Origin: Chitinophagaceae bacterium
GTDB lineage: Bacteria; Bacteroidota; Bacteroidia; Chitinophagales; UBA10324
DNA length: 64,000 nucleotides
Reading direction: 5' to 3'
Assembly: GCA_016717285.1 (NCBI GenBank)
Contig: JADKFU010000005.1
Location: 1,286,501 to 1,350,500, forward strand
Under the pieces are notes generated by a model that was not told where the DNA came from, did no database searches, and worked only from the letters and a program-made list of their open reading frames with translations. Every line of letters begins with the position of its first letter. The stretch's first letter is position 1. Made by a program: the position numbers and the translations under genes. Shown here in pieces: positions 46,145 through 54,492 of this stretch.

Positions 46145-49129
46145 ATGAATGAATCTCTCTCAAATCAAATTCAAATTTTCAAATCTGTTTTCAAAGGCAG
46201 AGAAGATGTGTTTGCAATTCGATGGGAGAAGGGAAACAAAAGCGGCTACATGCCTGCCTATCAATATGACCCATACATGTATCGGGCACATAAAATGAAA
46301 GGTGGAACTTTTCAAAACTACAACGACAAAACCTATTTAAAACTTACCGGCCACGAAATTTCAAAGCATCTGAGTGGACAACAACTCATTGGAATTTATC
46401 CGTTATTGCACGACAACACTTCATACTTTCTTGCAGCAGATTTTGATGAAGCTGAATGGATAAATGATGCAAGAAAGTTTCTTAACGCTTGTATTGAAAA
46501 AAGTATTCCTGCATACTTGGAGCGTTCCCGTTCGGGTGAAGGAGGGCATGTATGGATTTTCTTTGAACAACCCTACCCTGCAATAAGAAGCAGAAGGATT
46601 TTCATTTCTATTCTAGAACAGTCGGGAGCATTCTCATTGTTTGATAAAAGTTCAAGTTTTGACCGCTTGTTTCCAAATCAAGATTTTCTTTCAGGAAAAG
46701 GTTTGGGAAATCTTATTGCACTTCCGCTTTTCAAGACAACATTAGAACAAGGAAACAGTTGTTTCATCAACGCAGAAACACAGCAACCTTTTTCAGACCA
46801 ATTTGAGTTTATAAAAAACATCAGGAAAATTTCTGTTTCAGATTTAGAACAACTACATCTATCGCTAAACACAAATTCCGATTCAACTTTTCAGAATGTT
46901 GGAGATGGGAAATTGAAGATTACATTGCTAAACGAAGTTCACATTAGCAGAGAGGGAATCACGACACCTTTGATAAATTTCCTAAAAGAGGAATTGAACT
47001 TCACAAATTCGGAATTTATCATCAAGAAGAAAATCGGAAAAAATACTTTTGGAACGGAACGCTATTTCAAGTTTGTAGAAGAATCAGAAAATGAAGTTGT
47101 GATTCCAAGAGGTTTTATAGGAAAGCTTATTCGCTTTTGCAGAGAGAATAAAATTGAACATGATTTTGTTGATGAAAGGGAAAGGCATAAAGCAATTCCA
47201 TTTCTTTTCAATGCTCAACTCAGAGAACATCAGCAAGTGGCTATTGAATCCATTTCTAAAAAAGATTTAGGAGTAATTGTAGCTCCACCCAGCTCAGGAA
47301 AAACGATTGTTGCATTGAAAATAATTTCGAACAAGCAGCAACCTGCTTTAATCATTGTTCACAGAAAACAATTGGTTGAACAATGGATTGAGAGAATTGA
47401 AACATTTCTTGGAATACCCAAAAGTGAAATAGGAAAGATAGGACAAGGGAAAAGTAATCTTGGAAGAAAAATTACGATTGCAACAATTCAAAGTTTATCA
47501 AAGGAATTTGAGAAATCAGATAATGATAATTTGAAAACTGCTTTTGGAACTGTAATAGTTGACGAGTGTCATCACATTCCTGCTGAAACATACAGAAACA
47601 CAATTGCAAAACTTCAAACATTTTATCTCTATGGCTTAACGGCAACTCCATTCAGAAAATACAATGACGGAAAACTAATTTTTATTCACTTAGGCGAAGT
47701 AATTTCCGAAATAAAGTCAAGTGCGATTAGCACGGCACAGCAAGCCAAAATCATTATTAGAAATACCGAACTTGATGTTCCATTCAATTCCAAGACAGAC
47801 CAGTTTGAAACACTATCAAAAATTCTTGTTCACGATTCAGCGAGAAACAGATTGATTCTTCAAGATGTGGTAATTGAATTGAAAGAAGGCAAAAGAGTTG
47901 TGATAATTACTGAAAGGAAAGAACACATTGATTCTTTGCACCAGTATATAAAACAATTATACGAGACAATAACATTAAGTGGTGATGATTCTGAAAGCAG
48001 CCGAAACGCCAAATGGAAAATCTTGAAGGACGGAAATTATCAAGCCCTTATTACAACAGGACAATTCTTCGGAGAAGGAACAGATTTACAGAATGCTAAT
48101 TGCTTGTTTCTGGTTTATCCATTTTCATTTGAAGGAAAGTTGATTCAATACATTGGCAGAGTTCAGCGTTCAGAAGTTACTCCGACTATTTACGATTACA
48201 GAGACATCAAGATTGATTATCTGAATAAGCTATTCCTTAAACGGAATACTTTTTATCGAAAGATTGACAAACAAGCGACATTGTTTGATGAACCCTCCGA
48301 AGAAACGGTAGAAACAAAGACCATTACAATTGAAAGACAAATAAAAGTTCCAATTGAGCAACTTGAATTTCATTACGGAAGTATTTCATTCAAACACCCC
48401 ATTCCTGAAATAAAAACCGAACTTGAATTTGAAATTGAGAATCTTGAAGTAAGACCAGAATTTGAAGTATTAAGACCCTACTTCGTAAAAGCACTAAAAT
48501 CAAAGAATGTAAAGATTGATATTCATGCAGAATTTGAGAATGACAAATTGATTTCACAGTTAGCAACATCAAATGACGTTAAGAAAATAAACCGTGAAGT
48601 GATTGAAGGTGTAAAGTTCACTTTTGTTTCAAAGAACATCATTGGAAGACCATTGCTTCAAAATGAAAATCTTTTAGACATCAATCAAATTCAAGGGGAG
48701 AAAAGCAATTCGCTTTACAATTCTGGAGAAGAATTGTTGGAAGATATTTTGAAGAAAGGAAACTACAAACATCAGAAGCATTTGCATTTCTTATCGCAGC
48801 GACACGACAGAAGCACATTAAAAATTCGTTTTGTGCTAAGCCCTTTCTCTTTTTTTTTCCTATTGACAGGCAAAGAGAAGTTTCACATTGTATTGGAAAC
48901 TTTGGACACAGAAGAAGCAACTTACTTGTGGCACTTCCCTAAAGACAAGCCGACACTTAAAATAAAGTTGAAAGAAATTGACGAACAACTTAGTGTTATC
49001 AGAAACAAAGGCAGACAGGTTTTCCTTAAAAATCAACCAGAGAATTTTAGTCGTGTTCTACATGACTATTCAGACGAAAAAAAGGGATACATTATTTGGA
49101 AAGATTTACTTGAAGAGCAAATAACATGA
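46145..49129 (+). CDS. TOTE-type primase-helicase conflict-system protein
   Basis: A 994-residue fusion. Residues ~8-200 match an archaeo-eukaryotic primase domain of the TOTE type: FLAADFDEAEW with the DxD pair (99, 101), RSRSGEGGHVWIFF with His135, and GLGNLIALPLF (186-196). Residues ~355-680 are a superfamily 2 helicase: Walker A APPSSGKT (380-387), DECH (473-476), LTATPFR (498-504), GEGTDL (643-648) and QYIGRVQR (668-675). Residues ~705-994 fit no domain I know. The gene follows the AbiE toxin by one base. TOTE systems are predicted nucleic-acid-targeting defence; the role of this protein beside an AbiE pair is inferred only. Confidence 0.85.
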   Translation: MNESLSNQIQIFKSVFKGREDVFAIRWEKGNKSGYMPAYQYDPYMYRAHKMKGGTFQNYNDKTYLKLTGHEISKHLSGQQLIGIYPLLHDNTSYFLAADFDEAEWINDARKFLNACIEKSIPAYLERSRSGEGGHVWIFFEQPYPAIRSRRIFISILEQSGAFSLFDKSSSFDRLFPNQDFLSGKGLGNLIALPLFKTTLEQGNSCFINAETQQPFSDQFEFIKNIRKISVSDLEQLHLSLNTNSDSTFQNVGDGKLKITLLNEVHISREGITTPLINFLKEELNFTNSEFIIKKKIGKNTFGTERYFKFVEESENEVVIPRGFIGKLIRFCRENKIEHDFVDERERHKAIPFLFNAQLREHQQVAIESISKKDLGVIVAPPSSGKTIVALKIISNKQQPALIIVHRKQLVEQWIERIETFLGIPKSEIGKIGQGKSNLGRKITIATIQSLSKEFEKSDNDNLKTAFGTVIVDECHHIPAETYRNTIAKLQTFYLYGLTATPFRKYNDGKLIFIHLGEVISEIKSSAISTAQQAKIIIRNTELDVPFNSKTDQFETLSKILVHDSARNRLILQDVVIELKEGKRVVIITERKEHIDSLHQYIKQLYETITLSGDDSESSRNAKWKILKDGNYQALITTGQFFGEGTDLQNANCLFLVYPFSFEGKLIQYIGRVQRSEVTPTIYDYRDIKIDYLNKLFLKRNTFYRKIDKQATLFDEPSEETVETKTITIERQIKVPIEQLEFHYGSISFKHPIPEIKTELEFEIENLEVRPEFEVLRPYFVKALKSKNVKIDIHAEFENDKLISQLATSNDVKKINREVIEGVKFTFVSKNIIGRPLLQNENLLDINQIQGEKSNSLYNSGEELLEDILKKGNYKHQKHLHFLSQRHDRSTLKIRFVLSPFSFFFLLTGKEKFHIVLETLDTEEATYLWHFPKDKPTLKIKLKEIDEQLSVIRNKGRQVFLKNQPENFSRVLHDYSDEKKGYIIWKDLLEEQIT

Positions 49130-49144
49130 AAGCCAACGCTAAAT

Positions 49145-49207
49145 AAAATACACTCTTGCAAGCCGCACAAGGCAACGCTGAAACCAAAGCTTGCAAGAGA
49201 GTATTTT
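49145..49207. repeat. Palindromic element R1 after the AbiE-TOTE operon
   Basis: The 19-base arms (49145-49163 and 49189-49207) pair with one mismatch around a 25-base loop and share the word CTTGCAAGC / GCTTGCAAG. The right arm runs into T residues, so it may also end the operon transcript. Its loop and right arm resemble a sequence at 61271-61316. Bases 49208-49330 show no gene. Confidence 0.8.
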
Positions 49208-49330
49208 TTCACCCACCCAAGAAAACTTTTTCCCCTCCCTTCCTTTTTTAATAAAATTATTTTACCACAGCACGGGTTTTGCGCGCAACTGGACAGTTTT
49301 ACTAATACAAATCGCATCGGACAGAGTAGG

Positions 49331-49350
49331 TGCAAACTTGACACGACAAC
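49331..49350 (+). repeat. 20-base direct repeat, copy 1
   Basis: TGCAAACTTGACACGACAAC, identical to 61346-61365. It is followed by a CTTCGGACG segment also found near 55297. Confidence 0.85.
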
Positions 49351-49374
49351 CCTTCGGACGAGAAAGAAGGGCAT

Positions 49375-49394
49375 CTGCTAACAGCGGTTTTGCG
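49375..49394. repeat. attC-like half-site R2
   Basis: CTGCTAACAGCGGTTTTGCG resembles the left halves of the elements at 50482 and 53270 (CTAAC or ATAAC followed by GGGTTTTGCG). The transposase remnant begins just after it. Confidence 0.5.
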
Positions 49395-49399
49395 TAAAA

Positions 49400-49738
49400 A
49401 ATGAAAAACACGTCTACCTCAAGCGACAGGAGATCATAGAGCATATATTTGGAACGATCAAGCGGCAATGGGGCTACGATCATATATTACTGAAAGGCAT
49501 TGAAAAGAATAACGGTGAGTTTGCATTGATCTATCTCACCTATAACTTCAGGCGGGTTTTAAATATATTAGGAATCGAAGAGCTAAAAAAACGGCTGAAG
49601 GAAGCTGTCTTTAATGTTTTTTACATCACGAGGACATATGGATGGGTGTATAAAAGTTTTTCTCCGGCATTGTCCAGCTGCACTATACAGCGCAATATGA
49701 TCAAGGATCTTCGCTACCTTAGTTTTTGCACGAACTGA
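49400..49738 (+). pseudogene. C-terminal remnant of an IS1182-type transposase
   Basis: An open frame without start codon encodes RQEIIEHIFGTIKRQWGYDH, then GEFALIYLTYNFRRVLNILG, the conserved DDE-transposase end containing the catalytic Glu region (EHIFGTIKRQWG). Everything upstream of this end is missing. It differs from the intact transposase at 50599-52191, so it is a separate, older insertion. The last ~35 codons after ITRT may be read-through into neighbouring DNA. Confidence 0.75.
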
Positions 49739-49739
49739 C

Positions 49740-49748
49740 GTTAGCTGC
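49740..49748. repeat. attC-like half-site R3
   Basis: GTTAGCTGC is the reverse complement of GCAGCTAAC at 50482-50490. The pair brackets the lipoprotein gene, as expected for a gene cassette. Confidence 0.55.
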
Positions 49749-49768
49749 TATAATATCTAGACTTTCCG

Positions 49769-50476
49769 ATGAACAAAAAGATTGCAATTATTTTGACTTT
49801 ACTTACTCTGACATTTTCCTGCAAATTCAAGGACAAGACAAGTGTAGTAGAGAATAAAACGACTGGCAACGACACAATTTATAAAAAGGACAGTTTGACT
49901 TCTGTAATAAACGCTAACAAACAATATTTCAAGGACAGTTTATTAAATGAGAAATCCGGTATCATTGACAACTATTTTTCAAGTTACCAAGCCGACAGTT
50001 GTGGTATTTTGACATATAAAAATTCAGAACTTAAAGAAGAATTTGAAGGTATTAGAATTGTGAAAGGTATTAGAACAAACAAACAAAGTGACACTGTTTT
50101 TGTAATACCAACTTTTAACTATTGTGACGATGGAGAATCTTATTGCTTTTATGACAAGACACTGCCAAGACTATATACTGATTCATATTGTTGCCACCCA
50201 GACAATTTCTTTTTATGCAATGACATAGATGAAGACGGAATAAACGAAGTTGGAATTTTCTATTCTTCTTGTGCAAGCAGATATAAATCTTTGAGAATAT
50301 TTAGTTTAAAAAATGGAAAATGGAAAGAAATTGGAACTTCGGACTTTGATGTTTTAACACAAGACCCAGTCAAAGTAAGATTTAATAAATTGGTAAAGAA
50401 AGTATCAAAAGGAAAATTCAAAATTTGTAATTTTATTGAGGGACAAACCAAATGGGAAATAATAGAGATGAAATAA
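49769..50476 (+). CDS. Putative lipoprotein of unknown function (cassette gene)
   Basis: A 235-residue exported lipoprotein: signal peptide with lipobox LTFSC (cysteine 18), then a Lys/Asp/Thr-rich linker. One calcium-loop-like sequence, DIDEDGINEVGIFYS (near 151), and six or more cysteines in the middle (YCDDGESYCF, YCCHPDNFFLC, SSCASRY) suggest an extracytoplasmic fold with metal or disulfides. I recognise no family. It is AT-rich and sits alone between GTTAGC and GCTAAC half-sites, which supports the cassette reading. No promoter of its own is clear. Confidence 0.7.
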   Translation: MNKKIAIILTLLTLTFSCKFKDKTSVVENKTTGNDTIYKKDSLTSVINANKQYFKDSLLNEKSGIIDNYFSSYQADSCGILTYKNSELKEEFEGIRIVKGIRTNKQSDTVFVIPTFNYCDDGESYCFYDKTLPRLYTDSYCCHPDNFFLCNDIDEDGINEVGIFYSSCASRYKSLRIFSLKNGKWKEIGTSDFDVLTQDPVKVRFNKLVKKVSKGKFKICNFIEGQTKWEIIEMK

Positions 50477-50481
50477 TTACA

Positions 50482-50496
50482 GCAGCTAACATGGGT
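50482..50496. repeat. Left part of attC-like element R4 (split by the IS)
   Basis: GCAGCTAACATGGGT. The element continues after the insertion at 52277 with ACATGGGTTTTGCGTTAGTG. ACATGGGT is present on both sides of the IS. Confidence 0.65.
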
Positions 50497-52276
50497 AACC
50501 GTTGCACAACTTCTTCCTGAGATGGTATTCATGCATGATTTTGAACAGCGATCAGCTTAAGTCGCTGATAGTTTTAAAAAAATTGTCGGGGATTTTTTTC
50601 AGACAAGTTTCGCTGCATACTGTGGTGTAGGACGTGGTAAAACAAAAAACAGCGCTGAAAGCAGTTTTTGAACAAATTCGGAAGCATTTTCTATCATCGC
50701 TGCCGCTTTTGAATTTGTTTTTTTGCTCGTGAAGCGGATATACTTCTTCAGGTTATAAGTGAGTGCTGCCATCATGATGTGTTTATTGGCCTGGTGGATG
50801 CCTCTGGTGTTGACTCTTCTCATATTTACAAAGTTCAGCAGCTTCCCCAGCACTGGTTCTACGGTGCTGCTGCGCTTTTTCATCAGCCGTTTGCCATATG
50901 GAGTTTTGAGCTTCTCATGCATCTGATCATATAGTGGTTTATGGATGCTGTGCTCGATCTTCTTATAATCACCCTTACCAATGCAACTGCTTCTTAACGG
51001 ACAACTTTTGCATTTACTGTTGTCACTGCGGTAAACCTTCATCGCATGCTTGTCGTAGCTGTACCTTATTTTTTTGAAGGGAAGGGTGGCTTTATTTCCT
51101 CTTGTACATTCATAGCGGTCCTGTTCTTTGTTATAGATAAACCCTTCCCGTTCATTTTTATACTGCCCGAAGTTGGGGATGTAGGCATCGATATTATTTG
51201 AAGCACAGTATTGTAGTGCCTCACCGCTGTTGTAGCCTGTATCGGCTGTGATCTGTTCTAAATGGAGGTCATTTTCTTTTAAGTTAGTGGTGGCCTGCTT
51301 TACGATGTGTTCAAGACATTCACTATCGCGTTTATCGGCAAAATCGGCTCCTGCTGCCGTGATCACATGGCAGCTTTGATCTACTGCCACCTGTGCCAGG
51401 TAATTCATCTGCCTCGTTTTGCCGGGCTTGACTGCAATACGCGCATCAGGATCAGTGGGAGAAGTATGGGTATGGTTACTTAAAAATTTTCCACGGATCT
51501 GGTTACTGTTTTGATCAGCTCCCTTACTACTTCCACCGGGCATGTCTTTATATTCCTCTGCTTTCCATTGGTGATGGGATTGGACGGCTTTGTGCTTTTC
51601 AGAACTGATGGTGGGGCTTGCTTTATCAGATGGAGTGAGTGTAACGGGTTTTATTTTGAACTCACTTTGTTCATCAAGTTCACTGCTGTATTGCTCCACG
51701 TCATCAAGTATTTGTTTTTCTGTCAGTGAGTCGATGCTGCAATTGGCTTTCACATGAGCGCTGTCAATGGCCTGTCGTTTACCGCGAACCATACCAGCCT
51801 CAATACACAGGCTCAGTATTTTTTTAAACAATGCAAGAAAAACTTCTTCACCGTACAGTTGCCTGGTGCGACTAATGGTCGAATGCCAGGGAAGTGGTTC
51901 ATCGATATCATATTTCAAATACAACCTTACGTCCAGGCAGTTGCTGCAATACTCCATCAGGCGGCGATCCGAACCTATATTGTTGAGGTAACCCACCAAA
52001 CAGATCTTAAAAAACACTACAGGATCAATGCTGTCCTGACCTTCACTTCCATAATAACGTGCAGTTTGCTTATACAGAAAATGCAAATCAATAGCTGCAC
52101 TGAGCTTACGGTAAAAGTTCTCCTTTGGAACCAGGTCATCAATGTGAACCTGGTAGAGCATTTTGGGTATTATTTCTTTACGGCCTTGCATGACACAAAT
52201 ATCTCAGAATAGCATTTGATATCCTCCTTCGATCTCAGGAGGTTATTCACTATGTTTGGTGAGTTGTGCAACGGGC
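50497..52276 (-). mobile_element. IS1182-family insertion sequence
   Basis: About 1780 bases. Terminal inverted repeats share CCGTTGCACAAC (left end about 50499-50510; right end GTTGTGCAACGG at 52263-52274). The outer words CCTGAGAT / ATCTCAGG nearby also match inversely. The flanks carry an 8-base direct repeat ACATGGGT (50489-50496 and 52277-52284), a likely target duplication. It carries one intact transposase gene. The exact outer two bases of each end do not match, so the boundaries are uncertain by about two bases. Confidence 0.8.
50599..52191 (-). CDS. IS1182 family transposase
   Basis: Complete 530-residue DDE transposase. The N-terminal DUF772-type domain is visible in VPKENFYRKLSAAIDLHFLY (near residue 16), FFKICLVGYLNNIGSDRRLM and PWHSTISRTRQ. 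The catalytic core has AIDSAHVKANCSID (near 148), ITADTGYNSGEALQYCAS (near 316), a zinc-binding-like CKSCPLRSSCIGKGDY, and the end segment RSSTVEPVLGKLLNFVNMRR with the catalytic Glu. No frameshift, so it may be active. It lies within the inverted repeats described for the element. Confidence 0.93.
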   Translation of the reverse strand: MQGRKEIIPKMLYQVHIDDLVPKENFYRKLSAAIDLHFLYKQTARYYGSEGQDSIDPVVFFKICLVGYLNNIGSDRRLMEYCSNCLDVRLYLKYDIDEPLPWHSTISRTRQLYGEEVFLALFKKILSLCIEAGMVRGKRQAIDSAHVKANCSIDSLTEKQILDDVEQYSSELDEQSEFKIKPVTLTPSDKASPTISSEKHKAVQSHHQWKAEEYKDMPGGSSKGADQNSNQIRGKFLSNHTHTSPTDPDARIAVKPGKTRQMNYLAQVAVDQSCHVITAAGADFADKRDSECLEHIVKQATTNLKENDLHLEQITADTGYNSGEALQYCASNNIDAYIPNFGQYKNEREGFIYNKEQDRYECTRGNKATLPFKKIRYSYDKHAMKVYRSDNSKCKSCPLRSSCIGKGDYKKIEHSIHKPLYDQMHEKLKTPYGKRLMKKRSSTVEPVLGKLLNFVNMRRVNTRGIHQANKHIMMAALTYNLKKYIRFTSKKTNSKAAAMIENASEFVQKLLSALFFVLPRPTPQYAAKLV

Positions 52277-52471
52277 ACATGGGTTTTGCGTTAGTGGGCA
52301 CGAAGTGCTGAGAGAAAAAGTGTTTCATTTAGTTGTCTCTTCCTGAAAAAAGTTTACAGTTTTTAAAATTAATCCTGCTATTCATTTACAAATTTATTGT
52401 TAGTCCTGATATGAGTTTACAGTTGGTTGTTTCAAAATGCCACACAACGCAAAGGCACATTCGTTATGTCC
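52277..52471. repeat. attC-like palindromic element R4 (right part)
   Basis: The left half GGGTTTTGCGTTAGTGGGC and following ACGAAGTGC and AAAAAGTGTTTCATTTAGTT match element R5 (53270-53400) almost base for base. The right half ends with CACAACGCAAAGGCACATTC and GTTATG. Together with 50482-50496 it forms one large imperfect inverted repeat. The 343-base gap holds no other gene. Confidence 0.7.
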
Positions 52472-52534
52472 AATGCTATGATGGCCGTTAGTAAACATAT
52501 TTTCGCAATGAAAAGCGGCAATTTTTCGTAAATT

Positions 52535-53071
52535 GTGAATGTGAAAAAAGCTAAGTTTATAGGACTTGAATTTATTGTTGACAAGCTAACCAACAGCCTT
52601 GAAAACGTAATTACAGGTGACAGTTTCAGAACTGAGGTTTCAGTTTTAACTAGTGGTGACTTAAAATCAGTAAGCAAATCAAACGGGTGGCTTTTCAATT
52701 GGAGAGACGAATTCAAAATACCTTCAAGAGATGTTTATAAACTAACCATAGTAAATAACCCGACAATTATACAGGGACTCATTAGCTTAGAAATTAAAAC
52801 TGACCACGTTTATATGCACTTGGTTGAAAGTGCATCATTTAACAAGGGCAGCACAAAGGTATATGCAGGGGTACCAGGAAATTTAGTTGCTTTTGCCTGT
52901 CAACTTTCATTTCAGCGTGGGCACGAAGGCAATGTTTCATTTCTATCCAAAACACAACTTGTTGACCACTACATCAAGACTCTTGGGGCCATTCACTTTG
53001 GTGGAAGAGTTATGATAATTGAAACAAGGGCTGCGCTTCAATTGATTAACAGATATTTTCAAAATCAATAA
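52535..53071 (+). CDS. GNAT-like acetyltransferase domain protein (cassette gene)
   Basis: A 178-residue protein with GTG start (52535, or GTG at 52541). The C-terminal half fits a GNAT fold: a strand HVYMHLVESA (91-100), the acetyl-CoA loop region YAGVPGNLVAFACQLSFQRG (110-129), GNVSFLSKTQLVDHYIKTLG (132-151) and a final MIIETRAALQLI. The canonical RxxGxG/A loop is degenerate (AGVPGN). The first 60 residues are unlike GNATs. It is followed after one base by a 57-residue basic-tailed protein. The pair looks like a toxin-antitoxin or modifier pair; function is not known. Confidence 0.65.
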   Translation: MNVKKAKFIGLEFIVDKLTNSLENVITGDSFRTEVSVLTSGDLKSVSKSNGWLFNWRDEFKIPSRDVYKLTIVNNPTIIQGLISLEIKTDHVYMHLVESASFNKGSTKVYAGVPGNLVAFACQLSFQRGHEGNVSFLSKTQLVDHYIKTLGAIHFGGRVMIIETRAALQLINRYFQNQ

Positions 53072-53072
53072 A

Positions 53073-53246
53073 ATGAAAACAAAAAAAATCGAATTGGACG
53101 TTGACTTTATTGGTGGACAAGGTCCATTAACTTCAACAGAAGAAAAAGAACTTAGTGACTTTTTCAAGCGTCGAAAGATGGCATCGCAAAGATCCATTGC
53201 AGAAAAGAAAATCAGAAGAGTGAAACGATCAAAAATCTCCAGTTGA
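53073..53246 (+). CDS. 57-residue partner of the GNAT-like protein
   Basis: ATG at 53073, one base after the GNAT stop, TGA at 53244-53246. It begins MKTKKIELDVDFIGGQGPLT, then EEKELSDFFKRRK, and has a strongly basic end (KKIRRVKRSKISS). The short beta segment followed by a charged helix is a layout seen in small antitoxins and in small proteins that follow such genes. No known domain. It completes the two-gene cassette between elements R4 and R5. Confidence 0.65.
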   Translation: MKTKKIELDVDFIGGQGPLTSTEEKELSDFFKRRKMASQRSIAEKKIRRVKRSKISS

Positions 53247-53269
53247 TATTGATGTTAAAGAAGCACCGG

Positions 53270-53400
53270 GCATAACGTGGGTTTTGCGTTAGCGGGCACG
53301 AAGTGCGAACATAAAAAGTGTTTCATTTAGTTAACTTTATTGCGGGCATGCAGTTGATTGTTTCAAAAGCCCACTAACACAAAGCCGCATTCGTTAGCGG
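53270..53400. repeat. attC-like palindromic element R5
   Basis: The outer left arm GCATAACGTGGGTTTTGCGT continues to TAGCGGGC (to 53297). The right arm GCCCACTAACACAAAGCC (53369-53386) is its near reverse complement, then CGCATTCGTTAGCGG to 53400. The middle holds ACGAAGTGC and a TTTCATTTAGTT stretch shared with R4. The 247-base gap holds no gene. Confidence 0.75.
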
Positions 53401-53494
53401 CAACTCTATGACGACAGTGCAACTTTAAACCGACAGACATAAAATGAACAGACCGAAGAATAAAAACTATAATTTTAGCGATACATAGACAACA

Positions 53495-53887
53495 TTGAAA
53501 AAAGCAGTCAACATATCTCTTTTAACGTTTTACGCCTTCGGGACTTACTGTTTGCCGTTGGGTGACTTTTCGGTGCTGCATGATATTCCCGAAATGTATC
53601 ACCACTGCAAATCTACAGAGGACAAAGACATGACACCGCTTGACTTTATCACCGACCATTTAGTAAACATTGACGGACTGTTTGACAAGCACGATAACGG
53701 AGACGAACAAAAACCACATACGCCATCGCCTACTCAACATCACGGACAAGCACAGGTTACTTTCATTAACTTTTTTGCGATTTCAATGGCAATATTTCAC
53801 CCGATTGTAGTTAAACCTGCAATGCCAACGGTGAACTTTATTCAATCAGACTACATCTACAAAATTTTCCGTCCACCGATAGTTTAA
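53495..53887 (+). CDS. His/Asp-rich exported or membrane protein of unknown function
   Basis: A 130-residue protein with a TTG start (53495) and N-terminal hydrophobic segment (AVNISLLTFYAFGTYCLPLG). The middle is rich in His and acidic residues (MYHHCKSTEDKDMTPLDFI, DKHDNGDEQKPHTPSPTQHH), followed by a second hydrophobic segment (FINFFAISMAIFHPIVV). Similar small proteins lie near metal efflux genes in Bacteroidota as I recall, so a periplasmic metal-related role is possible. It precedes the PepSY-like gene by 77 bases. Confidence 0.6.
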   Translation: MKKAVNISLLTFYAFGTYCLPLGDFSVLHDIPEMYHHCKSTEDKDMTPLDFITDHLVNIDGLFDKHDNGDEQKPHTPSPTQHHGQAQVTFINFFAISMAIFHPIVVKPAMPTVNFIQSDYIYKIFRPPIV

Positions 53888-53964
53888 TTGTTCTATTTCT
53901 TGTTAGCCACAAACTTTGTTTGTGCGATTAGTCATTTATTTCAAACAATTAAATATTTCAAAAA

Positions 53965-54435
53965 ATGAAAAGAATAATTTATTTGCTACTAACAGTAGCA
54001 TTAATGAGCAATGCGGCTTGTGCTCAAAAAATATCTGCCGACAAAGTTCCTGCTGCCGTTACTTCAGCATTCAAAGCAAAGTTCCCAACCGTAACTAAAA
54101 CAAGTTGGGAAATAGAAAATGCCAACGAGTATGAAGCAGGTTTCAAATTGAATGGCGAAGAAGTTTCTGCCAACTTTGACAAAACAGGAAAGTGGTTAGA
54201 AACTGAAACTGAAATAAAAGTTTCTGCTTTGCCAACATCTGTTCAATCAGCATTAAGCAAAGATTTTGCAGGTTTCAAAATAAATGAGGCAAGCAAAATT
54301 GAGAGTTTAAAAAACGGAAACTGTTTTGAAGCCGAAATTGAAAAAGGCGAAGAAACTTTTGATGTTTTGTTTACAACTGATGGTAAAATGTTGAGCAAAA
54401 CAAAAATGGAGAAAGGAAAGGGAGACAAAGATTAA
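53965..54435 (+). CDS. Exported PepSY-like (DUF2874) protein
   Basis: A 156-residue exported protein. Signal peptide 1-20 ending NAACAQ. It has two PepSY-like units: VPAAVTSAFKAKFPTVTKTS (28-47) with YEAGFKLNGEEVSANFDKTG, and LPTSVQSALSKDFAGFKINE (about 84-103) with FEAEIEKGEETFDVLFTTDG. The domain resembles putative beta-lactamase-inhibitor-like PepSY proteins common in Bacteroidota. The role in the periplasm is unknown. A strong terminator lies ten bases after the stop; the DUF347 gene follows it. Confidence 0.85.
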   Translation: MKRIIYLLLTVALMSNAACAQKISADKVPAAVTSAFKAKFPTVTKTSWEIENANEYEAGFKLNGEEVSANFDKTGKWLETETEIKVSALPTSVQSALSKDFAGFKINEASKIESLKNGNCFEAEIEKGEETFDVLFTTDGKMLSKTKMEKGKGDKD

Positions 54436-54444
54436 TTAACAAGT

Positions 54445-54479
54445 AAAGAAGCACCTCTAACGCGGTGCTTCTTTTTTTT
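54445..54479 (+). terminator. Rho-independent terminator after the PepSY-like gene
   Basis: Arms AAAGAAGCACC (54445-54455) and GGTGCTTCTTT (54464-54474) around TCTAACGC, followed by T residues. It would limit read-through into the DUF347 gene. Confidence 0.85.
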
Positions 54480-54492
54480 AATTTCAAATAAC

